Source of the DNA: Streptomyces katrae
Lineage (GTDB): Bacteria > Actinomycetota > Actinomycetes > Streptomycetales > Streptomycetaceae
Direction: 5' to 3'
DNA: 64,000 nucleotides
Assembly (NCBI RefSeq): GCF_000717655.1
Contig: NZ_JNZY01000028.1
Location: 21,591 to 85,590 of the forward strand
Part shown: positions 28,278 to 35,740 of the stretch, one piece after another
Position numbering within the stretch: the first letter of the stretch is position 1
Layout: each line of letters opens with the position of its first letter
Translations under genes and position numbers: made by a program
The notes under the pieces: model-generated
Seen by the model: the letters and a program-made list of their open reading frames with translations, nothing else
The model's database searches: none
What the model was told of the DNA's origin: nothing

Positions 28278-29017
28278 GCCTGCGCCTCCTCGTCGTGCAG
28301 GTGGCCCAGCCCGTGCAGGAGCGCGCGCAAGCCGAACGCGAACTCGGCCTCGGCGTCGAGCGAGTTGAGCAGTTCGGCGTGGCGGCGGACCACGGGGTGG
28401 GTGCGCGGGGAGAGGGAGGCGAACAGGTCGGCCATCGCGGCACGCTGACCGGCGGTACGGGCCGCGCCGCCCGAGTCGAGCACGGCCGCGCCGATCACGA
28501 AGTGGGTGACCGTCAGGTAGACGTGGACGGCCGGCCGCGGGGCCCACCCGTGGGCGAGGAGCTGTCCGAGGGCGTGCTCACGTGCGCGCAGGGCATGGGG
28601 ACCGAGCAGCTGACCGGCGGTCAGCAGCGGGACGATCGCCGGGTGCGCGGCGAGGACCCGGCGGAACTCCCTTGCCCCGCCTTCCAGTCCGGTCCGCCAG
28701 TCCCCCTCGAGCGAGGGAAGCCGGATCTCGCCCAGCATGTGGTCGACCGTCTCGATCAGCAGCTCCTCGCGGCTCGCGACGTGCCGGTAGAGGGAGGTGT
28801 GGCGTACCTGGAGGTGGTCGCCGAGCCGGCGCATGGTGAGCGCCTCCAGGCCCTCGTGGTCGGCCAGTTCGAGCGCGCCCGCGGTGATCCGGTCGAGCGT
28901 CAGCCCGCCTTGGCGGGGCCTGCGCCGGTCGCGTTCGGCGTACCGGGCCTGCCACCAGGCGGGGGAACCGGGCTCCGCGGGGGCGGGTTCGGACTCGGCT
29001 TCGGGCTGGGGTGTCAT
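28274..29017 (-). CDS. TetR family regulator of the aldolase/hydrolase operon
   Basis: The 247-aa product has an acidic, Pro-rich N-terminal tail. The helix-turn-helix follows: LDRITAGALELADHEGLEALTMRRLGDHLQVRHTSLYRHVASREELL. The C-terminal ligand domain includes VHVYLTVTHFVIGAAVLDSGG, resembling the TetR_C type. It is the middle gene of a three-gene minus-strand operon: it starts 12 bp after the aldolase stop and overlaps the hydrolase start by ATGA. It is the obvious candidate to bind the palindrome upstream of the operon, which would make the operon autoregulated. Confidence 0.9.
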   Translation of the reverse strand: MTPQPEAESEPAPAEPGSPAWWQARYAERDRRRPRQGGLTLDRITAGALELADHEGLEALTMRRLGDHLQVRHTSLYRHVASREELLIETVDHMLGEIRLPSLEGDWRTGLEGGAREFRRVLAAHPAIVPLLTAGQLLGPHALRAREHALGQLLAHGWAPRPAVHVYLTVTHFVIGAAVLDSGGAARTAGQRAAMADLFASLSPRTHPVVRRHAELLNSLDAEAEFAFGLRALLHGLGHLHDEEAQA

Positions 29018-29029
29018 GGGTGGTGGCGC

Positions 29030-29911
29030 CTATTCGAAGAGGTCGGGTTCCGTGCGGGTGATCTCGTCCCAGAGGGGCTGGAAGGAGAACCAGCCCGCGA
29101 GCGGGAACCCGGTCTGCTCCCGGGTGTGCCGGGCGGCCTCGGGGTCGATCAGGTGCGGGGTGCCGGCGGCCTCCGCGAGCAGCTGCGCCTGGGCGCTGCG
29201 CTCCATCGAGATGAACCACCAGGCCGCCTCGTCGACCGATGCGCCGACGGTGAAGATGCCGTGGTTCTGATGGATGACGGCCTTGTGCGGCCCCAGCCCC
29301 GCGGCGAGCTGCCGGCCGGCCTCCTCTTCGACCACCACGGCACCGGCGCCGTCCCGGTGGACGATGTGCTGCTCGTACACGGCGCACGCGTCCTGGGTGA
29401 TCGGGTCCAGCAGGCGCCCCAGACTCGAGAACGCCTTCCCGTGGACGGCGTGGGCGTGACAGGCGGCGACCACGTCGGGCCGGGCGGCGTGGATGGCCGA
29501 ATGGATCACGAATCCGGCCCGGTTGACCGGGCGCCTGCCGTGGCGGACCTGCCCCTCGTGGTCGACGAGGATCAGGTCGCTGACCCGTACGTGCCGGAAG
29601 GACATGCCGAACGGGTTGACCCAGAACATGTCCGGGTACTCCGGGTCGCGCACGGTGATGTGCCCCGCGACGCCTTCGGAGAATCCGAGGCGGCCGAAGA
29701 CGCGGCAGGCGCCGGCGAGCCGCTGCTTGCGGTGCTCGCGTTCCTGCGCGGCGTCGGTGAACACGGGCGGCAGGGGCAGCTCGAGGTTCTCCTGGCGCGG
29801 CACGAACGCACTGCCGCGCAGCCCGGCGCCCGCCCCGGCGGCCGTCCCCGTACCCGTGAGCGTATCCGCGTCCGGCTCGTGCTGCCCTCGGGTGCCCGTC
29901 GTCCGGTCCAC
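29030..29911 (-). CDS. Class II aldolase/adducin family protein
   Basis: I place the start at the GTG at 29911, which has GGGAGG five bases upstream; upstream ATGs at 29938 and 29947 fall inside the palindromic operator. The 293-aa protein has the class II aldolase fold. VFGRLGFSEGVAGHITVRDPEYPDMFWVNPFG contains the substrate loop. CHAHAVHGKAFSSLG gives the zinc-binding His-x-His, and the third His is in AVIHQNHGIFTVGASVDEAAWWF. Members act as aldolases, epimerases or decarboxylases, or in other C-C chemistry. The substrate is not evident. It is first in the operon with a TetR regulator and an alpha/beta hydrolase. Confidence 0.88.
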   Translation of the reverse strand: MDRTTGTRGQHEPDADTLTGTGTAAGAGAGLRGSAFVPRQENLELPLPPVFTDAAQEREHRKQRLAGACRVFGRLGFSEGVAGHITVRDPEYPDMFWVNPFGMSFRHVRVSDLILVDHEGQVRHGRRPVNRAGFVIHSAIHAARPDVVAACHAHAVHGKAFSSLGRLLDPITQDACAVYEQHIVHRDGAGAVVVEEEAGRQLAAGLGPHKAVIHQNHGIFTVGASVDEAAWWFISMERSAQAQLLAEAAGTPHLIDPEAARHTREQTGFPLAGWFSFQPLWDEITRTEPDLFE

Positions 29912-29929
29912 GCCCGCCTCCCTCTGCTG

Positions 29930-29969
29930 TGCGTCCATTGGACGCATAGCATGGGTTCCAGTGGACGCA
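29930..29969. promoter_or_regulatory. Perfect 17-bp palindrome plus second half-conserved copy: TetR operator
   Basis: TGCGTCCA-T-TGGACGCA at 29930-29946 is a perfect 8-1-8 palindrome. A second copy at 29953-29969 keeps one perfect half (TGGACGCA) and a degraded other half; the centres are 23 bp apart, about two helical turns. The sites lie just upstream of the aldolase ribosome binding site. On the minus strand TTGCGC with CATGCT at 18-bp spacing could be the promoter that they cover. The operon-encoded TetR is the probable binder. Confidence 0.65.
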
Positions 29970-30114
29970 TAGCGCAAGACCCGACGCCGGCGGCCGGTGG
30001 TGTGGGCGCCCGTTCGGGTCACTCGTTCCGGCGATTCCGAGCCGGCGGTACCGGGTGGCCCAGCGGGCTGCGAAGTCGCCCGGTCCCGGTCAGCGGGGCA
30101 TCGCGGTGGGGCAC

Positions 30115-30171
30115 GAGGGCCTCCTCGGATCGGTGCGGATGTCGCAATCCACACCGAGCCGGGAGGCCCTC
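30115..30171 (-). terminator. Long inverted repeat after the CAP-domain gene
   Basis: GAGGGCCTCC (30115-30124) pairs with GGAGGCCCTC (30162-30171), and an inner TCGG/CCGA can extend the stem. It lies 50-110 bp downstream of the CAP gene stop (read on the minus strand). It is likely a terminator, though the loop is long. The remaining bases up to the operator show no gene. Confidence 0.5.
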
Positions 30172-30223
30172 ATCCATTCCAGGAACCCGGCACGCGTGTC
30201 ACCGACGTCCCGGGACGACGCGC

Positions 30224-31000
30224 CTAGCGGGCGGTGCCGAAGTCCTGCGTCCAGAAGGAGTTCGGCTGCGCGAGGGCGACGCCGATCTCCTTGAAGGCAC
30301 AGTTGAGGATGTTCTCCCGGTGTCCGGGGCTGTTCATCCAGCCGGTCATGACCTGCTCGGGCGTGGTGTAGCCGTAGGCGACGTTCTCGCCGTAGGTCGT
30401 CCAGGAGTAGCCGGCGCGGGTGATGCGCTGGCCCGGGTCGGAACCGTCGGAACCGGTGTGCGACATGTTGGCGTGCGCGGCCATGTCCTGGCTGTGCTTC
30501 AGCGCGGCATCCGTCAGCTTCGCATTGACGGTCAGCGCGGAGCACCCGGCCTTGGCGCGCTCCTTGTTCACGAGGGCCACCACCTCGGCGGCCGGGCCGG
30601 AGGGCGCAGCGGTCGGGGTCGTCGGCTTCTGCGGCGTCACCGGAGCCGTCGGACGGGCCGGGGCCGGCTGCGCGGGCTTCGGCGCGGCGGGGGCGGTCGA
30701 CGGCTCCGTGGTCTGCGGAGCCTGCTCGGTCTGGGTCTGCTCGGTCTGCTCGACCGGCACGGCCGGTGCCGTCTCGACCGGGGCGTCCGCCGGACCCGCC
30801 TGGATCTGGAGCGACTCGCTGGGGGAGGGGGCGCTGTGGAAGGGGCGCATGCCGTGGTGCCGGCCGGCGGCCCTCGACGAGCCCGCCTCCTGGGTGTCCA
30901 GGCACGCCATGGCGGCCGTGGGGATGCCGACGACGCCGAGCGTGACAGCGGCGATGGTTATTTTCTTGTAGTGCGTCCGCTTTTTACGGTGCTTGTGCAT
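30224..31000 (-). CDS. Secreted CAP/SCP-domain protein
   Basis: The start is the ATG at 31000, six bases after GAGG; 258 aa. A signal peptide is evident: positively charged MHKHRKKRTHYKK, hydrophobic ITIAAVTLGVVGIPTAAMA, with cleavage probably before Cys. The middle 90 residues are Pro/Ala/Thr/Gln-rich (a wall-spanning linker). The C-terminal CAP domain has VVALVNKERAKAGCSAL, LKHSQDMAAHANMSHTG, YGENVAYGYTTPEQV and the signature MNSPGHRENILN. Bacterial CAP proteins are extracellular and poorly understood. The gene is divergent from the Nep1-like protein gene across a 670-bp region. Confidence 0.9.
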   Translation of the reverse strand: MHKHRKKRTHYKKITIAAVTLGVVGIPTAAMACLDTQEAGSSRAAGRHHGMRPFHSAPSPSESLQIQAGPADAPVETAPAVPVEQTEQTQTEQAPQTTEPSTAPAAPKPAQPAPARPTAPVTPQKPTTPTAAPSGPAAEVVALVNKERAKAGCSALTVNAKLTDAALKHSQDMAAHANMSHTGSDGSDPGQRITRAGYSWTTYGENVAYGYTTPEQVMTGWMNSPGHRENILNCAFKEIGVALAQPNSFWTQDFGTAR

Positions 31001-31280
31001 GCGTGACCTCACTTGGTTTCTGCGATGCGTCCTGCGCCTGAGCTGCTGGAGCGCCGGGGCCGGGCCGCCATTCTTAGAAGGCCCTGAACGGGCTGGCAAG
31101 TCTTGCCGCCGACCCGTGCGGGACGTCCGTACAGCGGGCTTGAAATGGGCGGACAGTCGTGCTGGCCGTCCGGTCGGCCGACTGTGTGAGACGAAGGCCG
31201 GCCCTCAGACACGCCTGTGGCGTGGCGAGTTACCGCAGAACGCGCCGATCCGCAGAATGCCCATTTCGCCGAAGCGGGGA

Positions 31281-31377
31281 ATGTCGATTCCAGTGGGACA
31301 AATATCGACATGTCGGGGAAGCATGAGCGGACGTAATGCTTCCGTGATCCCTTGAGGTGCAGTGATGCATGTCACTG
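31281..31377. promoter_or_regulatory. Three successive inverted repeats in the 670-bp divergent intergenic region
   Basis: The non-coding stretch 31001-31670 separates two secreted-protein genes. Within about 100 bp it holds ATGTCGAT-n15-ATCGACAT (31281-31288/31304-31311), GGAAGCAT-n11-ATGCTTCC (31317-31324/31336-31343) and CAGTGA-n6-TCACTG (31360-31365/31372-31377). All arms are perfect. This part is also less GC-rich than its surroundings. They look like binding sites for dimeric regulators or RNA hairpins. I do not recognise a riboswitch, and I see nothing in the rest of the stretch. Confidence 0.5.
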
Positions 31378-31670
31378 TTTAGCGGGGAACCGGGTGCTGG
31401 TGAACAGGCGTCCGCGGGGTCCTGGGACGGCGCCGCCGGACGGCTCGCCGGGCATCGGGGCGCCGGTCAATCCGTCGGCCGCGGCGCTCGGTATCCCCGG
31501 TCGGCGTCAACTCGTCCTGAAGTCAGCCCCGTTGCGAAGCCGATCAAGGCTGAACAGTCCGTGTCGGGACCCTTGCTGTGCCGTCGAGGTTCGCGAATGA
31601 TGCTCGCTGTGCGCCGGCCACCCGGCCGGGATCCGCCCCGCCCCGAATCGACCGGCCCCGGAGGCCTGCC

Positions 31671-32438
31671 TTGCGGACGAGCCAGCACATCCGGAGATCA
31701 TCCCTCGTCGTCGGCGCCGCCCTCGCGCTGGTCGTCGCCGCCGCCCAGACGGCCTTCGCGGCTCCGCCCCCGGCGCTCCCCGCCAACGCAGAAGCCGTGG
31801 AGCTGACCTTCCAGCCGGCGTACGACTACGACACGGACGGCTGCTACCCGACACCCGCCATAGGCCCGACCGGAGTCCTGAACGGCGGTCTCAAACCCAG
31901 CGGCGCCCTCGACGGCAGCTGCCGCGACGCCTCTGACCTCGCCAACACCAACGGCTACTCCCGCGCCACCTGCAACAACGGTTGGTGTGCCGTGATGTAC
32001 GCGCTGTACTTCGAGAAGGACCAGGCCGTCCCGGGCATCGGCCTCGGCGGCCACCGCCACGACTGGGAACACGTCGTGGTGTGGATCCAGGGCGACGAGG
32101 CGAAGTACGTCGCCACCTCCGCCCACGGCGACTTCGAGATCCACGCGCGCGACCGGATCCGCTGGGACGGCACCCACCCCAAGATCGTCTACCACAAGGA
32201 CGGCATCGGCACGCACTGCTTCCGCGCGGCGAACACGAACGACGAACCGCCGGAGAACCACCGCGGCACCTGGCAGTTCCCCACGCTCGTCGGCTGGTCG
32301 GGCTACCCGGCCACGCTCCGCGAGAAGCTCAGCCAGGCCGACTTCGGCAGTGCCCACTTCGGCCTGAAGGACGGCGCCTTCTCCTCCCACCTCGCGGAGG
32401 CCAAGCCGGCGGGCATCCCCTTCGACCCGTATCAGTAG
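31671..32438 (+). CDS. Secreted Nep1-like (NPP1/NLP) protein
   Basis: The start is a TTG at 31671 with GGAGG six bases upstream; upstream in-frame starts have no ribosome binding site. The 255-aa product has a signal peptide (RRSSLVVGAALALVVAAAQTAFA, cleavage after Ala30). The NPP1 domain carries the heptapeptide GHRHDWE at 127-133, which binds the divalent metal needed for membrane damage in plant-active NLPs. Other conserved blocks are CNNGWCAVMYALYFEKDQ and DFGSAHFGLKDGAF. Cysteines 58, 84, 101 and 106 could form two disulfides. NLPs from plant pathogens kill eudicot cells by binding sphingolipids; whether this one is cytolytic is unknown. Confidence 0.93.
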   Translation: MRTSQHIRRSSLVVGAALALVVAAAQTAFAAPPPALPANAEAVELTFQPAYDYDTDGCYPTPAIGPTGVLNGGLKPSGALDGSCRDASDLANTNGYSRATCNNGWCAVMYALYFEKDQAVPGIGLGGHRHDWEHVVVWIQGDEAKYVATSAHGDFEIHARDRIRWDGTHPKIVYHKDGIGTHCFRAANTNDEPPENHRGTWQFPTLVGWSGYPATLREKLSQADFGSAHFGLKDGAFSSHLAEAKPAGIPFDPYQ

Positions 32439-32462
32439 GCGGCGCAAGCACTCCGGGGCCCG

Positions 32463-32849
32463 TCACGCCTCCCTGCGGCGGCGCCGGGCGGCGAAGACGA
32501 TCACGGCGATGGCGAGCAGAACGATGACCACGGTGCCGACAACAGCGGCGGTGCCCAACTTCTTGAAGAAGCTCTTCTTCTTGCCCTTCTTGCCCTTGTC
32601 CTTGTTCTTGTCGCCCTTCTTGGCGCCGTCGACGAGGCCGGCGGAGTCGACTGCCGAGTGCTGGACCTGCCCGGATGCCGCCTGGGCCGGTGCACCCTGG
32701 GACGGAAGCTGCGCCTCGGCGGCGGCGACCGCGATCGGACGAGCCGTCACCGGCGCAGCCTGAGCCTGCGCCTGGGGACTCAGCAGCAGTCCGGCCAGCG
32801 CGAGTGCGGGTACTGTACGGGCGATCCTGCGACTGATCACTTGCTTCAT
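32463..32849 (-). CDS. Small secreted or membrane-anchored hypothetical protein with Lys-rich segment
   Basis: This protein is about 128 aa. It has an N-terminal signal-like sequence (RRIARTVPALALAGLLLSPQAQAQA), a low-complexity Ala/Gln region and a strikingly Lys-rich run (AKKGDKNKDKGKKGKKKSFFKK). A single membrane helix (AAVVGTVVIVLLAIAVIVFAA) and the charged tail RRRRREA follow. The topology resembles a surface protein held by a C-terminal anchor, but no LPXTG-like motif precedes the helix. AAGGAG directly abuts the ATG at 32849, so the GTG at 32840 is the better-spaced start. I do not recognise the family. Confidence 0.65.
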   Translation of the reverse strand: MKQVISRRIARTVPALALAGLLLSPQAQAQAAPVTARPIAVAAAEAQLPSQGAPAQAASGQVQHSAVDSAGLVDGAKKGDKNKDKGKKGKKKSFFKKLGTAAVVGTVVIVLLAIAVIVFAARRRRREA

Positions 32850-33322
32850 CTCCTTGGCCCCATTGTTGTGTCCACGATCATCGCAGGCCGGTCGGCCGCC
32901 TCTGACGGGACCCTTATACCCGGCAGGCGCCGGCCAGATGCAAGGGCTGGGGGTATGGGGTGGGCAGGAAGAGAACTGCTCTGGCCCGGGGACCCGATCG
33001 CCCGGTCGGAGCCGGACCTTGCCGCGATGACGGCCCTGGTGCGCTGGAGTTGACCCGGAGGTGACGCCGCGGCGGGTGAACAGCCGGCGCAAGCCGGCTC
33101 CCGGGCCCGTCCCGACCACGCCCCCGCCCCCGCGGCACCACCGCGACGCAGGGGCGGACGGGCCGGCTCGTGTCCGGGGCGACGAGCTCGGACACCTCGT
33201 GGCACGACCGCGGTCGACGACCTCACGCCCGACTGGCTTCACCCGGGCCGGCTCGGCAGCATCTCGCCGAGCGCGGCGTTGACCGGAACCCCGGCCCGAC
33301 CGCCGCGTCCTCGTGAACCTTG
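32850..33322. other. Non-coding stretch between hypothetical gene and tRNA-Trp
   Basis: I see no gene here: open frames are Pro/Arg-rich, lack ribosome binding sites and do not resemble any family. The stretch must contain the promoter of the hypothetical gene at its left end. Nothing else stands out. Confidence 0.5.
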
Positions 33323-33349
33323 CGGCCCCGGTATCCGATGCCGGGGCCG
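33323..33349 (-). terminator. Hairpin just after the tRNA
   Basis: CGGCCCCGG pairs with CCGGGGCCG (9 bp) around a nine-base loop. It begins 17 bases after the 3' end of the tRNA on the minus strand and is a plausible terminator for it. Confidence 0.6.
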
Positions 33350-33366
33350 TTGCCGCCGGCCCGAGA

Positions 33367-33441
33367 CGGAGCCGGCCGGAATCGAACCGGCGTCCTCGCG
33401 GTTTTGGAGACCGCGCGCGACGACCTCTGCGCTACGGCCCC
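33367..33441 (-). tRNA. tRNA-Trp (anticodon CCA), atypical
   Basis: Read on the minus strand, 75 bases fold as a cloverleaf. The acceptor GGGGCCG pairs with CGGCTCC (one G-T) and the discriminator is G. The D stem is GCGC/GCGC with a ten-base loop containing GG. The anticodon stem is GCGGT/ACCGC with loop CTCCAAA, anticodon CCA (Trp). The variable loop is GAGGAC. The T stem is GCCGG/CCGGC with loop TTCGATT. CCA is not encoded. Two oddities: no base separates the D and anticodon stems (position 26 missing if the D stem has four pairs), and the body differs strongly from the usual streptomycete tRNA-Trp as I recall it. It may be a second, accessory tRNA-Trp or a tRNA-derived relic. Confidence 0.8.
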
Positions 33442-33479
33442 GTCCGGGCCACATCATACGAGGTCCGCCGGAGGCCCGG

Positions 33480-34619
33480 TCAGCCGCGCCAGATCTTCTC
33501 GTACGCACCCCGGTAGTCCGGGGGGTTCCAGGAGGAGGCCCCGCTGCTGTTCGCCGCCGTGGCGATGTGGACGGGAGCCACGTAGCCGCTGGCGGGCTGC
33601 CCGGCGAAGGCGCGGTTGAACTCGTCGACGATCTGCCAGCCCTGCTGCGAGAGCGGCTCCGGGACGGTCGCGGACTGGAACTGCTTGCTGTTGATGCGCC
33701 GGAACGCGGAGGGGTCGCCGTCGCCGGCGCCGATGTTGAAGGGCGGCCCGGCGCCGGGCCTGCCTGCGGCGCGGAAGGCCGGGGCGGCGTCGTCGAAGTA
33801 CAGGTCGTTGATGGCGACGGAGTACGTCCAGTCCTTCGGGAAGCGGGACAGGAGCGAGGACACCTCCTGGGGGGTGCGCCGGCTCGCGTCAGGGATCGGG
33901 ATGTTCGCGTGCGCCAGGAGCTTCATGCCGGGGCAGGCGGCGAGCCGCCGCTCGATCAGCCGGGACTTCGTACCGGCGAACGGGATCGAGTCGTCGGTGA
34001 AGACGACGACCCCGGCGTTGCCGTCGGACTGGGCGATGACCCAGTCCGCACTGGCCTTCGCCACCTCCTCCACCCTCGTGGTGATGTTGGTGAAGAGCCT
34101 GGGACTCGTGCTCGGGCCGGGGGAGCTGACCGCGTGCCAGCCGATGAGCGGGATCCCCGCCTCCTCGGCTTGCGCCACCTGCTGTGAGGTCAGGCGGGGA
34201 TCGAAGCCGCCGATGACGATGCCCGAGGGCTTGAGGGTGACGGCCTGGCTGAGTGCCGCCTGGATGCCGGCGGGGGTGCCCTCCCCGTCGATCACCCGGA
34301 CGTCCCAGCCGATGGCCTGCGCCGCCTCCTTGACGCCCTTCGCGACTCCGGCGACGCCGGGGTTGGTCATGGTCTGCGCGACGTACACGAGGGACTTGCC
34401 GGGGACCGCCCGGGGCCCGGTGGTGGGGCCGTTCCACGAGGTGTCCTTGCTCTCGGCCCGCCGGACGGCAGCCTTCGCCTCCTGGAGGACGGCCGGACAA
34501 CCCGCGCCCGGGGAAGGGCCGGTGGCGTTCGGCGAGCCGCTCTCGCAGCCGGCGACGGCGGTGACTGCTGCTGCCAGCAGGGCTGCGGCCGCGAGGGCGG
34601 TCTTGCGGTTCGGGTACAC
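33480..34619 (-). CDS. Sugar ABC transporter substrate-binding lipoprotein (RbsB-like)
   Basis: The start is the GTG at 34619 after AGGAG; 379 aa. The signal peptide ends in a lipobox AVAGC followed by ESGSP, so it is a lipoprotein on the outer face of the membrane. The two-lobed periplasmic-binding fold type I shows SLVYVAQTMTNPGVAGVAKGVKEAAQAIG, VTLKPSGIVIGGFDPR, GIPLIGWHAVSS, WVIAQSDGNAGVVVFTDD and PASGYVAPVHIATAAN. The fold type matches ribose/xylose-class binding proteins, but the ligand cannot be inferred. It is the last gene of the ATPase-permease-binding protein operon; the stop is 39 bp from the tRNA. Confidence 0.88.
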   Translation of the reverse strand: MYPNRKTALAAAALLAAAVTAVAGCESGSPNATGPSPGAGCPAVLQEAKAAVRRAESKDTSWNGPTTGPRAVPGKSLVYVAQTMTNPGVAGVAKGVKEAAQAIGWDVRVIDGEGTPAGIQAALSQAVTLKPSGIVIGGFDPRLTSQQVAQAEEAGIPLIGWHAVSSPGPSTSPRLFTNITTRVEEVAKASADWVIAQSDGNAGVVVFTDDSIPFAGTKSRLIERRLAACPGMKLLAHANIPIPDASRRTPQEVSSLLSRFPKDWTYSVAINDLYFDDAAPAFRAAGRPGAGPPFNIGAGDGDPSAFRRINSKQFQSATVPEPLSQQGWQIVDEFNRAFAGQPASGYVAPVHIATAANSSGASSWNPPDYRGAYEKIWRG

Positions 34620-34663
34620 GGTGCTCCTGACGCTGGTCTGCGCTGCGGTGTTCTCCGGGAGGA

Positions 34664-35740
34664 TCAGGAGGCGCCCCCGCCGTCGTCCGCCGCCGCGGTC
34701 CGGCGTTGCGCGGGCGGCCCGCCGGTGGCCGTGGCGTCGGTACGCAGCCTCCGGCGGGCCGAATAGCCGGCCAGCCCGACCGCGATGAGCAGAGTGCCGC
34801 CGTTGAACAGCGGGGTGGCCCAGAAATCGGCGCCGAGCTGGCCGATCCCGGCGAGGCCGACGGCGAGTACGGTCACGGCCACCAGCGTGCCCAGGGCGTT
34901 GGCGCGACCCGGCTTGATCGCGGTGGAGCCGAGCAGGACGCCGACGAACGCGGGCAGCAGGTAGTCCAGGCCGACACTCGGGTTGCCGATCTGCTGCTGC
35001 GCGGCGAGCAGGACACCGGCGAAGCCGACGACCGTGCCCGATCCGGCGAACGCGTAGACGCAGTACCGGTGCGTGGGGATGCCGATGATCTCGGCGGCGC
35101 GGGGATTGGAGCCGATGACGTACAGGTACCGGCCGAACGGCAGCCGCTCCAGCACCACCCAGAGCACGACGACGAGGCCGAGTACGTAGAAGGCGGGCAC
35201 CGGCAGCCCGAGGAACCGCGCGTCGTAGAGCCCGGTGAAGGCGGCCGGAAGGCCGTCGGGGCCGGGGACGATCCGGCTCCCGTCGGTGATCCAGCCGGTG
35301 ACGGCGTACATCATGCTGCCGGTGCCGAGCGTGGCGATGAACGAGTCGATCCGGGCGAACTCGACGACGACACCGTTCACGGCGCCGGCCAAGGTCCCCC
35401 CGAGGACGACCACGAGGCAGGCGAGCGGCCAGGGCCAGCCTCCGTCGACGATGAGGTACAGCACCAGGACGTGCGCCAGGCCCAGGCCGTAACCGATGGA
35501 CAGGTCGAACTTGCCGCTCGCGATGGGGATCGTCGCACCGAGCGCGAGGACGGCCGGGATCGACTGGTTGGAGAGGATCGAGGAGACGTTGTCCCGCGTG
35601 GGGAAGGTGCCGGGCAGGACGAAGGAGAAGACGAGGAAGAGCAGGACGGTGAGGGCCAAGAGGCCGTACGTGCCGATGAAGTGTCCGTGCGGGCGGCCGG
35701 ACGGGGACCGGCGGGGGCATGAGGAGGGTGCGGGGCTCAC
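34664..35740 (-). CDS. Sugar ABC transporter permease (RbsC-like)
   Basis: The GTG start at 35740 overlaps the ATPase stop (GTGA); 358 aa with 8-10 membrane helices. Family marks are SNQSIPAVLALGATIPIASGKFDLSIG, followed by FIATLGTGSMMYAVTGWI, then YLYVIGSNPRAAEIIGIPTHRYCVYAFAG and GVLLGSTAIKPGRANALGTLVAV. These are the conserved loops of the BPD_transp_2 family (ribose, xylose, galactose, AI-2). As usual in this class, a single permease gene would form a homodimer. The C-terminal 30 residues are hydrophilic. Confidence 0.92.
   Translation of the reverse strand: MSPAPSSCPRRSPSGRPHGHFIGTYGLLALTVLLFLVFSFVLPGTFPTRDNVSSILSNQSIPAVLALGATIPIASGKFDLSIGYGLGLAHVLVLYLIVDGGWPWPLACLVVVLGGTLAGAVNGVVVEFARIDSFIATLGTGSMMYAVTGWITDGSRIVPGPDGLPAAFTGLYDARFLGLPVPAFYVLGLVVVLWVVLERLPFGRYLYVIGSNPRAAEIIGIPTHRYCVYAFAGSGTVVGFAGVLLAAQQQIGNPSVGLDYLLPAFVGVLLGSTAIKPGRANALGTLVAVTVLAVGLAGIGQLGADFWATPLFNGGTLLIAVGLAGYSARRRLRTDATATGGPPAQRRTAAADDGGGAS

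Noticed and set aside
31001..31670. A riboswitch (for example c-di-AMP type) upstream of the CAP-domain gene
   Set aside because: CAP and wall-hydrolase genes can have one, but I could not find the conserved elements in either orientation; only simple inverted repeats are visible.
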